Assembly (NCBI RefSeq): GCF_025943985.1
Contig: NZ_JAPCWE010000001.1
Location: 140,594-204,593 of the forward strand
From: Anaerorudis cellulosivorans
Lineage (GTDB): Bacteria > Bacteroidota > Bacteroidia > Bacteroidales > Dysgonomonadaceae
Length of the DNA: 64,000 nucleotides
Reading direction: 5' to 3'
Shown piece after piece: positions 17,162-25,032 of the stretch (its first letter is position 1; each line of letters starts with the position of its first letter). A program made the translations under genes and the position numbers. The notes under the pieces are model-generated. The model saw only the letters and a list, made by a program, of their open reading frames with translations, did not search any database and had not been told where the DNA came from.

Positions 17162-18967
17162 TCAATGTAGAGTAACGTCTTTTAAGTAGGCATTGAACGA
17201 TTTGTCGATTTCAACCGTTTTACCTGTCGGCACAGCAATCTCAATAGACAATCGCTGATTTCTATAGCCTTGTTCGATAGGTACGGAAAAAAATTCGGGC
17301 AACAGCAACAACGAATCCCGCTGAACAAAAGGGTATGAAAAATCGGCGAGTTTGGCTTTTGCCAATTTCATACTCTCCCCTGAACAAGCCGCAACCATAT
17401 GCAAATGGAATAAAGAATCACGGCTTTCAATCACTTTCAACCTGATATTGGAAAATAAAAGAGAATCCTCGTTTTCGGTATAATAGGGAAGCCGAAGAAT
17501 TTCGTCATCAATCCCCCAACCTATTTTGAACGTATTATAATCGTTGGGATATTTCATCATTTCCACATACAATTTATTGCCGTTAAAGGGGGAAAGTTCA
17601 ATCTCTCTTTCGTTAAAACCGGTTACGTTGAATTTTTCTCCAACTTTCATAGCCAACGTTCCTGCCATCACAATCCCCAAAATCCATAAAATCAGCGCAA
17701 AAACTCCTATTAACGGCCTGAATTTGGCTTTCATCATGCGTCTTACAATCCACGTGATGATGGCCACAATAGGAATTACCAACACAAAAATGAGCGAAAG
17801 CCACAACAAGGTGTTTTCATATCCGGAATCGATAAACAGTGATTTCAACGGCATAAGTTCGAAGCCGGCAAACAGGAGTCCTACAGCCACTGCTGCCAAA
17901 ATAAGAACAAAAAAACCCGCAGCAGCAAAAAAGACAATTTTAATCAAAAGAATCAACGCATTCACACAACCCGACCTTCCGGACGATGGCGCTTCAGCAG
18001 CTTCCGAGAGTGTCACTTTCGACGCTTGTTCCGTTTGATTTTCGCTCTTATTTTCTGCCTTATTTTTGACGCTCGCAACATTATCACTCACGGTTTCACG
18101 AATGGATTTGATGTAGTCTTCCTCGCCCATCATTTCGAGTTTCTGCTTAACGGTCTTCGCCTGAGGGGTAATAATCCAAAGAATAATATAAACGAGAAGT
18201 ATTCCCCCGTCTATTTTCATGCTCCAATCGCCATGCGGAATAGGGAATATTTTATCCCAGATAAAAAATGGAAACGAAGATATAGCCGTAAAACTTAGTA
18301 ACAACGGGATAAGGAAAATCAACCGCGGAATCCACGAATCAATTTTAAAATAAGCCGCCAATCCGCTGCAAACACCTCCCAACACCCGGTCACCGGGATT
18401 TCTGTAAAGACGCTTAATCCCGCTCCAATCCAATGGTTCGGCTTTCAATACAATCCACAAAACAATATAAACCCAAAACAAGACACTGAAAAACAATACA
18501 AAAATCAGCCGTATCCATGTGGGGTCAATCTTAAAATAGTTGGCCAAACCACTGCATACACCGGCAATCATTTTATTGGTTGTATCGCGACGCAACGAAC
18601 GTGACTGTTTTTCTTCCTCGGGTTGATTTTTCGGCAACTCGGATGAAAAATGGGGTTGTTGCGCATTTTTATCTTCGGTACCGGCATGAGTTGTTTCTTC
18701 ATATTCGGTATCGAAATCTTCGGGCTTGCCGATACCGTTGATAATTGCTTCTACATCTTCATCGGTTATACAATTGATACCGTGTTTCAAGCGATTCCCA
18801 AAAAGTTCGGCGATGCGGTTTTCGATATCGTTCACAATTTCGTCTCCACCCTCTTCGCGCGAAAAATAACTTTTCAGGCTTTCGATGTATTGAGTCAATA
18901 TTTCAAAGGCAGTTTCCTCAATAGCTATTACTTGACCTTGAAAATTAATGCTGATCACTTTTTTCAT
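17162..18967 (-). CDS. PspC-domain envelope stress protein with two PspC domains
   Basis: 601-residue membrane protein. Residues 1-90 form a conserved cytosolic domain (MKKVISINFQGQVIAIEE, then IVNDIENRIAELF and a GKPEDF end). Two PspC domains follow in tandem, each with the amphipathic start and AGVCSGLANYFKID or GGVCSGLAAYFKID core plus transmembrane helix (about residues 123-180 and 185-270). After an acidic linker come further helices, then a beta-rich exported C-terminus (about 460-601). PspC-type proteins sense membrane stress; Bacteroidota often pair them with a PadR repressor, as here, where padR lies 43 bp upstream on the same strand. The duplicated PspC unit is the notable feature. 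A good intrinsic terminator follows. Confidence 0.88.
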   Translation of the reverse strand: MKKVISINFQGQVIAIEETAFEILTQYIESLKSYFSREEGGDEIVNDIENRIAELFGNRLKHGINCITDEDVEAIINGIGKPEDFDTEYEETTHAGTEDKNAQQPHFSSELPKNQPEEEKQSRSLRRDTTNKMIAGVCSGLANYFKIDPTWIRLIFVLFFSVLFWVYIVLWIVLKAEPLDWSGIKRLYRNPGDRVLGGVCSGLAAYFKIDSWIPRLIFLIPLLLSFTAISSFPFFIWDKIFPIPHGDWSMKIDGGILLVYIILWIITPQAKTVKQKLEMMGEEDYIKSIRETVSDNVASVKNKAENKSENQTEQASKVTLSEAAEAPSSGRSGCVNALILLIKIVFFAAAGFFVLILAAVAVGLLFAGFELMPLKSLFIDSGYENTLLWLSLIFVLVIPIVAIITWIVRRMMKAKFRPLIGVFALILWILGIVMAGTLAMKVGEKFNVTGFNEREIELSPFNGNKLYVEMMKYPNDYNTFKIGWGIDDEILRLPYYTENEDSLLFSNIRLKVIESRDSLFHLHMVAACSGESMKLAKAKLADFSYPFVQRDSLLLLPEFFSVPIEQGYRNQRLSIEIAVPTGKTVEIDKSFNAYLKDVTLH

Positions 18968-19010
18968 TACTGTGGCAGTATTTATTGCTGAAATTATTTA
19001 ATGAAATGGT

Positions 19011-19355
19011 TTATTCTTCTCTTTTTTCTGCTCCTTTTGTCACTGTTTCCACCCCTTTTGCAAGTTCATTCCATGTGGCTTCGAGCAATGCATAAAACTT
19101 TTCGCCTTCCCTTGTCAGGCTAAAATATTTACGAGGGGGTCCCGAACTGCTTTCTACCCAACGATACGTAAGAATGCCCGCATTTTTTAAACGATTCAAT
19201 AAAGGATACAACGTGCCTTCCAACAACTGAAGTCCGGCATTTCTCATTTCATCGATAATATCCCCCGGATACGCCTCGCCTCGTTTGATAATCGATAAAA
19301 TGCAGTACTCCAGCACTCCTTTCCGCATCTGACTTTGTGTGTTCTCAATATTCAT
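19011..19355 (-). CDS. PadR family transcriptional regulator
   Basis: 114-residue PadR-type winged-helix repressor: the N-terminal QMRKGVLEYCILSIIKRGEAYPGDI helix, LLEGTLYPLLNRLKNAGILTYRW recognition helix, and the SSGPPRKYFSLTREG wing are all intact, with a short C-terminal dimerisation helix. PadR proteins usually repress their own operon and release DNA on binding a small molecule or under stress. It is followed after 43 bp by the PspC-domain gene, so it most likely controls that operon. Candidate operator GTATTATGCAATAC lies at 19402-19415, about 47 bp upstream of the start. Confidence 0.93.
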   Translation of the reverse strand: MNIENTQSQMRKGVLEYCILSIIKRGEAYPGDIIDEMRNAGLQLLEGTLYPLLNRLKNAGILTYRWVESSSGPPRKYFSLTREGEKFYALLEATWNELAKGVETVTKGAEKREE

Positions 19356-19382
19356 TTTTGCTATTCATTACCCTTTACGATG

Positions 19383-19418
19383 CAAAAATACATAAAACAA
19401 AGTATTATGCAATACAAA
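19383..19418 (-). promoter_or_regulatory. padR promoter and operator candidate
   Basis: On the minus strand a TATTTTTG box (19390-19383) fits the Bacteroidota -7 consensus TAnnTTTG, with TTTG (19418-19415) 24 nt upstream, slightly beyond the usual spacing. Between them lies the inverted repeat GTATT-ATGC-AATAC (19402-19415), well placed for autorepression by PadR. Confidence 0.35.
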
Positions 19419-19685
19419 GTACCATATATTTTCCACAATTTAATGTTTTTTATGATTATAATAATCCATCGATTGTCGAAATAATACATGCTAACCATCC
19501 GGATAGAGCAATCTCGAGAAATCTCCTTTATATTTTCCCTGTTCCCTCCTTACCCTTTGTTTGGGCAGAAGGTAACGAATTCAACAACGTTTTTGTTCGA
19601 TACGGCAAGTTTTTCAGATGCAAGACTGCTTTTGTCTGAAGTCGTTTCGCCTGCTTTTTGTTCGATAAGATAGATTATGCCGACC

Positions 19686-19773
19686 TTTCCTTCGCTCTTC
19701 CTTCGCTCTTCCTTCGCTCTTCCTTCGCTCTTCCTTCGCTCTTCCTTCGCTCTTCCTTCGCTCTTCCTTCGCT
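19686..19773. repeat. 11-bp minisatellite, 8 copies (CTTCCTTCGCT)
   Basis: Eight head-to-tail copies of CTTCCTTCGCT; the first begins with T instead of C, the other seven are identical. The near-perfect identity suggests recent expansion or ongoing slippage. It is non-coding as far as I can tell. Confidence 0.97.
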
Positions 19774-19991
19774 TCATGCTTGCCTCTAAGCAGGGACAAC
19801 AGCACCAAATTCCGTTCGGTTTTTGTAAGGCAAACCTGCATGTTTTCCGCATCTGGAGCGGGATACAGAAGCAAAGCCGAAGCAAACGTTGTGCAATGAT
19901 AGTGAAAGCCTAATGCAAGCATGGAGCGAGGAAGGTGCAGCCTTGGTACGGACTTGGTGCGAGGAAAGTGGACGATACATTTTATCGGCGA

Positions 19992-20025
19992 GTTGATAAA
20001 ATCTCGGCTTTTTTATTTATGTTTG
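19992..20025 (+). promoter_or_regulatory. Candidate promoter for coaBC
   Basis: TATGTTTG at 20018-20025 matches the -7 element TAnnTTTG, with GTTG at 19992-19995, 22 nt upstream, as a weak -33 element. Transcription would start near 20032, giving a leader of roughly 13 nt before the ATG at 20045. Confidence 0.4.
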
Positions 20026-20044
20026 TAACTCTAATCAAAAGACG

Positions 20045-21274
20045 ATGACATTACACGGTAAACATATCGTTTTGGGAATCACCGGCAGCATTGCCGCATA
20101 CAAAGCCGCCGTTCTTACACGCCTACTCATAAAAAAAGGAGCCGAGGTACAAATTGTGATCACCCCCGCAGGAAAAGCATTCATCACACCTGTCACTCTT
20201 TCGGCATTATCCGGCAAGCCGGTGATCAGCGAATTTTTTGCTTCAGCAGACGGCACGTGGCACAGTCATGTCGACCTCGGTCTTTGGGCCGATGCTATGA
20301 TTGTGGCTCCCGCCACTGCATCCACCATCGGAAAAATGGCAAACGGCATAGCCGACAACATGCTGGTTACCACTTACCTTTCCATGAAAGCTCCGGTCTT
20401 TGTTGCACCGGCCATGGATCTCGACATGTATCGACATCCCGTCACGCAACGTAATCTGCAGCTGCTGAAATCGGATAACGTACACATTATCGAACCGACC
20501 GTAGGCGAACTTGCCAGCCATCTCGAAGGCAAAGGTCGCATGGAAGAACCCGAAAACATAGTCGCTATTCTCGAAAATTTCTTTACGCAACGCGATATCC
20601 TCCTCGGAAAAAAAATCCTCATAACCGCAGGTCCTACCTACGAACGAATTGACCCCGTACGCTTCATCGGTAATTTTTCTACCGGAAAAATGGGCTATGC
20701 CATCGCCGAAGAATGTGCAGCTCGCGGAGCCGAGGTTACGCTCATTTCCGGACCCACGGCCTTGTCGGTTACACACCCCGGCATCCGCCTCATAAAAGTG
20801 GAATCGGCCAACGAAATGTACGAAGCGGCTATAGACATCTTCCCCCGGATGGATGCCGCCATCCTGTCGGCAGCGGTTGCCGATTATCGGCCTGAACATA
20901 CGGCCGACGAAAAAATGAAACGTACCGAAGGGAAGAACATTTCAATCACGCTTATACCCAATCCCGACATCGCCGCCGCACTGGGCAAAATGAAAAAACC
21001 CGGTCAGCTGCTTATCGGTTTTGCGTTGGAAACGACCGACGAAGAAGAAAACGCACAAAAAAAGTTGGAGAAAAAAAACATGGATTACATCATTCTGAAC
21101 TCGCTAAAAGACGAAGGAGCAGGATTTGGTTATGACACCAACAAAATCACCATCCTCTCACGCAACGGGGAGAAAAAAACGTTCGGATTAAAAACCAAAA
21201 AAGAAGTTGCCAACGACATCATCGAACATACCTTAATACCCTTTTTCGAAGAAAAAAAGGAGACGGGCTCATGA
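20045..21274 (+). CDS. coaBC: Bifunctional phosphopantothenoylcysteine decarboxylase / phosphopantothenate-cysteine ligase
   Basis: Two-domain coenzyme A biosynthesis enzyme (Dfp), 409 residues. The N-terminal FMN-dependent decarboxylase (CoaC, about 1-185) has GITGSIAAYK, the active-site histidine H75 in SHVDLG, and the flavoprotein motif APAMDLDMYRHP, where PAMN is commoner. The C-terminal ligase (CoaB, about 190-400) has ITAGPTYERIDPVRFI, NFSTGKMG, SAAVADYRP and GFALET. Together they turn 4-phosphopantothenate into 4-phosphopantetheine in the cytosol. In many Bacteroidales coaBC follows bamD-rpoZ; here it lies about 7.5 kb away on the other strand. Its stop overlaps the start of the M23 peptidase gene (ATGA), suggesting coupled translation. 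Confidence 0.96.
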   Translation: MTLHGKHIVLGITGSIAAYKAAVLTRLLIKKGAEVQIVITPAGKAFITPVTLSALSGKPVISEFFASADGTWHSHVDLGLWADAMIVAPATASTIGKMANGIADNMLVTTYLSMKAPVFVAPAMDLDMYRHPVTQRNLQLLKSDNVHIIEPTVGELASHLEGKGRMEEPENIVAILENFFTQRDILLGKKILITAGPTYERIDPVRFIGNFSTGKMGYAIAEECAARGAEVTLISGPTALSVTHPGIRLIKVESANEMYEAAIDIFPRMDAAILSAAVADYRPEHTADEKMKRTEGKNISITLIPNPDIAAALGKMKKPGQLLIGFALETTDEEENAQKKLEKKNMDYIILNSLKDEGAGFGYDTNKITILSRNGEKKTFGLKTKKEVANDIIEHTLIPFFEEKKETGS

Positions 21275-23034
21275 AAAAACGGATTCCTTTTCTCTTTTTC
21301 TTTTCCCTTTTCTTTCTCTTTGGTAAATTCCTAACCTTATCGTCTGATGCGCAGGACTATCCCTCACTGACTGATGCGCAAGACCATGCCGCTGTAGCTT
21401 TTGCGCAAAACTACACTCCCCCGCTAAAAATTAATCTCCGACTAAGTGCCAATTTCGGAGAGCTGAGAGACAGCCATTTTCATTCGGGTATCGACATCAA
21501 AACCAACGGTAGCGCCAACCAACCCGTTTATGCTGTTGCCGATGGTTATATCTCGCGCATCAGCATTTCTCCCGGAGGTTTCGGGCATGCGTTGTACATC
21601 GATCACCCCGACGGTCACACCACGGTTTACGGACATTTAAACGCCTTTTCTCCCAAAATAGCCGAGTATGCCGAACATAAACAATACGAACTCGAACGTT
21701 TCCGCATCCAGGTATTCCCTGCTCCCGATGAACTTCCCGTAAAAAAAGGGGAACAAATTGCCTTGAGCGGCAATACCGGATCATCGGGTGGTCCGCATCT
21801 GCATTTCGAGATCCGCGACACCCGCACGCAAGAACCACTGGATGTACTGGATTTTTTCGGCAACTCAGTAGTTGACACCCGAAAGCCCGATATCCGCGGC
21901 ATCGCCTTTTATCCGGTCAAAGGCAAAGGCGTTGTCAACGGCAGCAGCAATCCCCTCCGCTTAACCATAACCAAAAACAAATCCGGCGTCCCCCTCCCCC
22001 CAACACAACCAATTTACGCCTGGGGGCGCATCGGCGTGGGAGTAAAAGCCTACGACCGCATGGACGGACAAAGCAACATATACGGCATCAAACACGTACG
22101 GTTGGTCGTCGACGAAAAACCTGTTTTCCGAAGCACCATCAACCGCTTCCCCTTTTCCAAAACGCGCATGCTGAATTCCCATATCGATTTCGAAGAAGTC
22201 CGCAATCGAAATTCCTACTTCATGAAGTCGTTTGTCGAACCCGGGAACACCCTCCCCTTTTACGAAACGGTTAACAACGGCTTCATCGACATTCGTGAAG
22301 AACGCGATTACCATCTGCGTTACGAACTCGAAGATTATTACGGCAACACCCTCATCTACCCTTTCGTGATTAAAGGGATGCCGCAACCCGTTCCGCAAGC
22401 GGAAAAATGCACCCGTTTCATGGTATGGAATACGGACAACACTGTTGTCGATGTCAATTTTTCGCTACACATCCCTGCGGGAAATTTCTACGACAATTGT
22501 TGTTTCGCCCATTATGCAACACCATCCACCAACTACCTTTCCGATATTCACCAGGTGAACCTTTCGCCTGTTCCGCTACACGAAAACGCCACACTGTGGA
22601 TTAAAACCAACACCGACATTCCCGAATACCGACCAAAATACGGTATCGTAAAAATCAACCAAAACGGAAGGACAAGCTGGATGGGCGGAAAATATAAAAA
22701 CAGCGGAGTGGAAACCACTATTAACGAATTGGGACAAAAATTCGTCATCGACCTCGACACCCTCGCTCCCAAAATTACACCCCAAACACCCGAAAAATGG
22801 GTGGCAAACCGTCGTATCCGCATCGCGGTAACCGACGATAAAAGCGGCATCCACTCGTTCAGGGGCGAAATCGACGGCAAGTTTGTCCTCTTCTCGCACG
22901 ACGTGAAATCCCGCTATTACACCTGTGTTTTCGACGATAAGCGGTTAACCCGCGGCCAAAAACACCAATTGGTCGTTACGGCAACAGATGCTGTTGGAAA
23001 CACCGCCGTTTACCGGTACGAATTTGTGTATTAG
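21271..23034 (+). CDS. M23 family metallopeptidase (LytM-type)
   Basis: Exported 587-residue protein with an N-terminal Sec signal and a LytM/M23 zinc peptidase domain at about residues 55-200: HSGID (H71, D75) and HLHFEI (H176, H178) are the catalytic and ligand motifs, with the glycine-rich GNTGSSGGPH loop intact. Such enzymes cut peptidoglycan cross-bridges or act as envelope-linked LytM factors. The C-terminal 380 residues are beta-rich with Ig-like segments (DDKSGIHSFRGEIDGKF, ATDAVGNTAVYRYEF). It starts inside the coaBC stop codon (4-bp overlap) and ends overlapping the convergent pncB by 4 bp. Confidence 0.9.
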   Translation: MKKRIPFLFFFSLFFLFGKFLTLSSDAQDYPSLTDAQDHAAVAFAQNYTPPLKINLRLSANFGELRDSHFHSGIDIKTNGSANQPVYAVADGYISRISISPGGFGHALYIDHPDGHTTVYGHLNAFSPKIAEYAEHKQYELERFRIQVFPAPDELPVKKGEQIALSGNTGSSGGPHLHFEIRDTRTQEPLDVLDFFGNSVVDTRKPDIRGIAFYPVKGKGVVNGSSNPLRLTITKNKSGVPLPPTQPIYAWGRIGVGVKAYDRMDGQSNIYGIKHVRLVVDEKPVFRSTINRFPFSKTRMLNSHIDFEEVRNRNSYFMKSFVEPGNTLPFYETVNNGFIDIREERDYHLRYELEDYYGNTLIYPFVIKGMPQPVPQAEKCTRFMVWNTDNTVVDVNFSLHIPAGNFYDNCCFAHYATPSTNYLSDIHQVNLSPVPLHENATLWIKTNTDIPEYRPKYGIVKINQNGRTSWMGGKYKNSGVETTINELGQKFVIDLDTLAPKITPQTPEKWVANRRIRIAVTDDKSGIHSFRGEIDGKFVLFSHDVKSRYYTCVFDDKRLTRGQKHQLVVTATDAVGNTAVYRYEFVY

Positions 23035-24206
23035 ATCAGTCCCAAGGTTTCCATTGCCAACCGGATTTCCTTCTCGCTCCCCGTGTGTTTGCCCTCCGAA
23101 TCCGAAAGTTTGACACACTCCTGCCATTTGTCGGATGCCGTCATCTTGCATCGGAAAAGTTTCATCACGATATTCATTCCTTTGATGTTGTTCCCCACAT
23201 CGGCGGTTAAATTAGTGCCGATACCAAACGTAGCCCCGATACGATCGCCACAATAGTTTTTTATTTCAATGGCCTTGTTCACATCCAAACTATCCGAAAA
23301 AACAATATACTTCATCTTAGGATCTATCCTGAGCTCCTCATACCTTTTTATCGCCTTATCCACAAAAACGAACGGATTGCCGCTATCCTGTCGCAGGCTG
23401 GTAAACAAGGCCGCATGTTTTCTGCTGAAATTCCTGAAAAATACGTCGCTCGTATAGGTATCCGTAAGAACCGTACCCAAATCACCGTCAAATACATTAA
23501 TCCAATCTTCCATCGACATGAAATTTGCCATCTTGTAACCATACACCGATCCATGAAACTGCACCCACTCGTGCGGATGCGTCCCCGCCACATGAATATG
23601 ATGTTTATAAGCCATATACACATTGCTGGTGCCGAAAAAACTTTTCCCCGCATATTGTTTCAGTAACTCGGTAACCCGATCTTCCACATCGAAACTGAAC
23701 CTGCGCCTCATGCCGAACAACGAAAACACAATGTTGTTTTCCTTCATTTTCGCGGCTTTTTCGATAGCCGCCTGCTCCATATAGGCCATATCGGGTTTTT
23801 GTCCGGTTTCCCTGAAATACAGCTCCGAAACGGTCGCCAAAATAGGCGTTTCCCACAACGTAATCCGATAGAGCAACCCCGATGCCTTGATGTGCAGTTT
23901 GTGATTTTCCATCGTAATCTCCACTTCCGAAGGATCAAATCGAAGTCCTTTCAGATAATTGATATAAAAAGGCGGAAGGTAAGGGATATTTTCACGCAGG
24001 AATTCCTCCTCTTCTTTTGTTAAATGCAGCTTCGACATCTCATGCAGCTCCTCGCGCAGCAACGCATCAAAACCGTCAGGATAATCACCATTGTACCTAT
24101 CCACAAATTCAAACTCACCATACGCGCGCGGAAACAATTTGGAATACGCATAGCTTGTAGTCAGCTTATACAAATCCGTATCCAATATACTTTTAATTAT
24201 GCCCAT
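23031..24206 (-). CDS. pncB: Nicotinate phosphoribosyltransferase
   Basis: 391-residue enzyme of NAD salvage that joins nicotinate and PRPP, using ATP hydrolysis, to nicotinate mononucleotide. The N-terminal LDTDLYKLTTSYAY motif is typical, and the GTHPHEW segment carries H212, the counterpart of the autophosphorylated histidine. The PRPP-binding region (FSDSLDVNKAIEI, FGIGTNLT) is intact. It is cytosolic. It lies 16 bp downstream of the HD-domain gene on the same strand, so the two form an operon. Its stop overlaps the convergent M23 gene by 4 bp. Confidence 0.95.
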   Translation of the reverse strand: MGIIKSILDTDLYKLTTSYAYSKLFPRAYGEFEFVDRYNGDYPDGFDALLREELHEMSKLHLTKEEEEFLRENIPYLPPFYINYLKGLRFDPSEVEITMENHKLHIKASGLLYRITLWETPILATVSELYFRETGQKPDMAYMEQAAIEKAAKMKENNIVFSLFGMRRRFSFDVEDRVTELLKQYAGKSFFGTSNVYMAYKHHIHVAGTHPHEWVQFHGSVYGYKMANFMSMEDWINVFDGDLGTVLTDTYTSDVFFRNFSRKHAALFTSLRQDSGNPFVFVDKAIKRYEELRIDPKMKYIVFSDSLDVNKAIEIKNYCGDRIGATFGIGTNLTADVGNNIKGMNIVMKLFRCKMTASDKWQECVKLSDSEGKHTGSEKEIRLAMETLGLI

Positions 24207-24222
24207 TTTCTCTTTTTCTATT

Positions 24223-24834
24223 TTAATTATCGTTTCTCTCTTTTTCCTGCATTGCTTTAATGGTTTCTTCCATCAGATATTCCAAATCCCATCCCAACAT
24301 CTCCGCTCCTTTTTGAATAACCTCACGGGAACAACCTGCTGCAAATTTTTTGTCTTTGAATTTCTTTTTCAGCGACGATGTAGTCAAATCCAGTGTACTT
24401 TTGCTCGGGCGCATCAGAATGGCAGCACCGATTAAACCGGTCAGTTCATCGGTTGCATACAACACTTTCTCCATCTCATGTTCCGGTGGCACATCGTTCT
24501 GGGTAAAACCATAGGCATGCGAAACCACTGCCCGCACGATTTCGGGATTTATCCCCGCTGTTCCCATTATTTCGCGCACCTTTATGCAATGCTCATCAGG
24601 AAACGCCTCAAAATCCAAATCATGCAATAAACCTACCAATCCCCAAAACTCTTCCTCCTCGCCATATCCCAAGATACGGGCAAAATGCCGCATCACCTCT
24701 TCCATCGTTTCGCCGTGCTGAATATGAAAGGGCTCTTTGTTATATTGCTGCAACATGGCAAAGGCTTCCTCACGGGTAATTCCCGGATTTCGTCGCCCTG
24801 AATCAGTTTCAGGTAAATGTTTTAATACTTCCAT
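24223..24834 (-). CDS. HD domain-containing phosphohydrolase
   Basis: 203-residue HD-superfamily protein. The metal-binding HD pair is H71-D72 in GLLHDLDFEAFP, with an upstream histidine in HIQHGETM and a downstream VVSHAYGF histidine. The layout resembles small stand-alone HDIG hydrolases of unknown substrate found in many anaerobes. It precedes pncB by 16 bp, so a role in nucleotide or NAD-related metabolism is possible but unproven. The ATG at 24834 gives a 19-residue extension before the common TREEAFAML start; no better start is present nearby. Confidence 0.85.
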   Translation of the reverse strand: MEVLKHLPETDSGRRNPGITREEAFAMLQQYNKEPFHIQHGETMEEVMRHFARILGYGEEEEFWGLVGLLHDLDFEAFPDEHCIKVREIMGTAGINPEIVRAVVSHAYGFTQNDVPPEHEMEKVLYATDELTGLIGAAILMRPSKSTLDLTTSSLKKKFKDKKFAAGCSREVIQKGAEMLGWDLEYLMEETIKAMQEKERNDN

Positions 24835-24984
24835 GATGATATATCTTTTTCTAAAAAATAATTTTGCAGGTACGAAATTATTAAAAAATGTTTTTTCACA
24901 AAAAAATAAACCGCTTTATTTCCTCATCACTTTTAAAATCAACTTATTTAACATCTCAATCGCTTCTTTGCGCAGTATTTTGAC

Positions 24985-24992
24985 TAATTTTG
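24985..24992 (+). promoter_or_regulatory. Candidate -7 element for the patatin gene
   Basis: TAATTTTG at 24985-24992 matches TAnnTTTG and would give a leader of about 35 nt before the ATG at 25033. TTTG sequences lie at 24967 and 24979 but at shorter than normal spacing, so the -33 half is weak. Confidence 0.3.
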
Positions 24993-25032
24993 CCGAAATA
25001 TACGCACAATCAATGAAAGGTGTAACAAAAAT

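Larger units (their letters stand above)
19356..20044. other. 689-bp intergenic region with minisatellite
   Basis: Divergent spacer between padR and coaBC. It holds the padR operator candidate, an 11-bp minisatellite (19686-19773), and about 200 bp of more GC-rich sequence (about 19780-19980) before a T-rich stretch at 20010. Several long open frames cross the repeat on both strands, but only because 8 x 11 bp has no stop in any frame; none has a recognisable domain. The GC-rich part may be a dispersed repeat element. No tRNA or known RNA gene was recognised. Confidence 0.6.

Noticed and set aside
19614..19922. 102-codon minus-strand frame running through the 11-bp minisatellite
   Set aside because: All frames are open there because the unit lacks stops; the product is mostly repeats of Lys/Glu/Arg/Ser with no start signal or domain.
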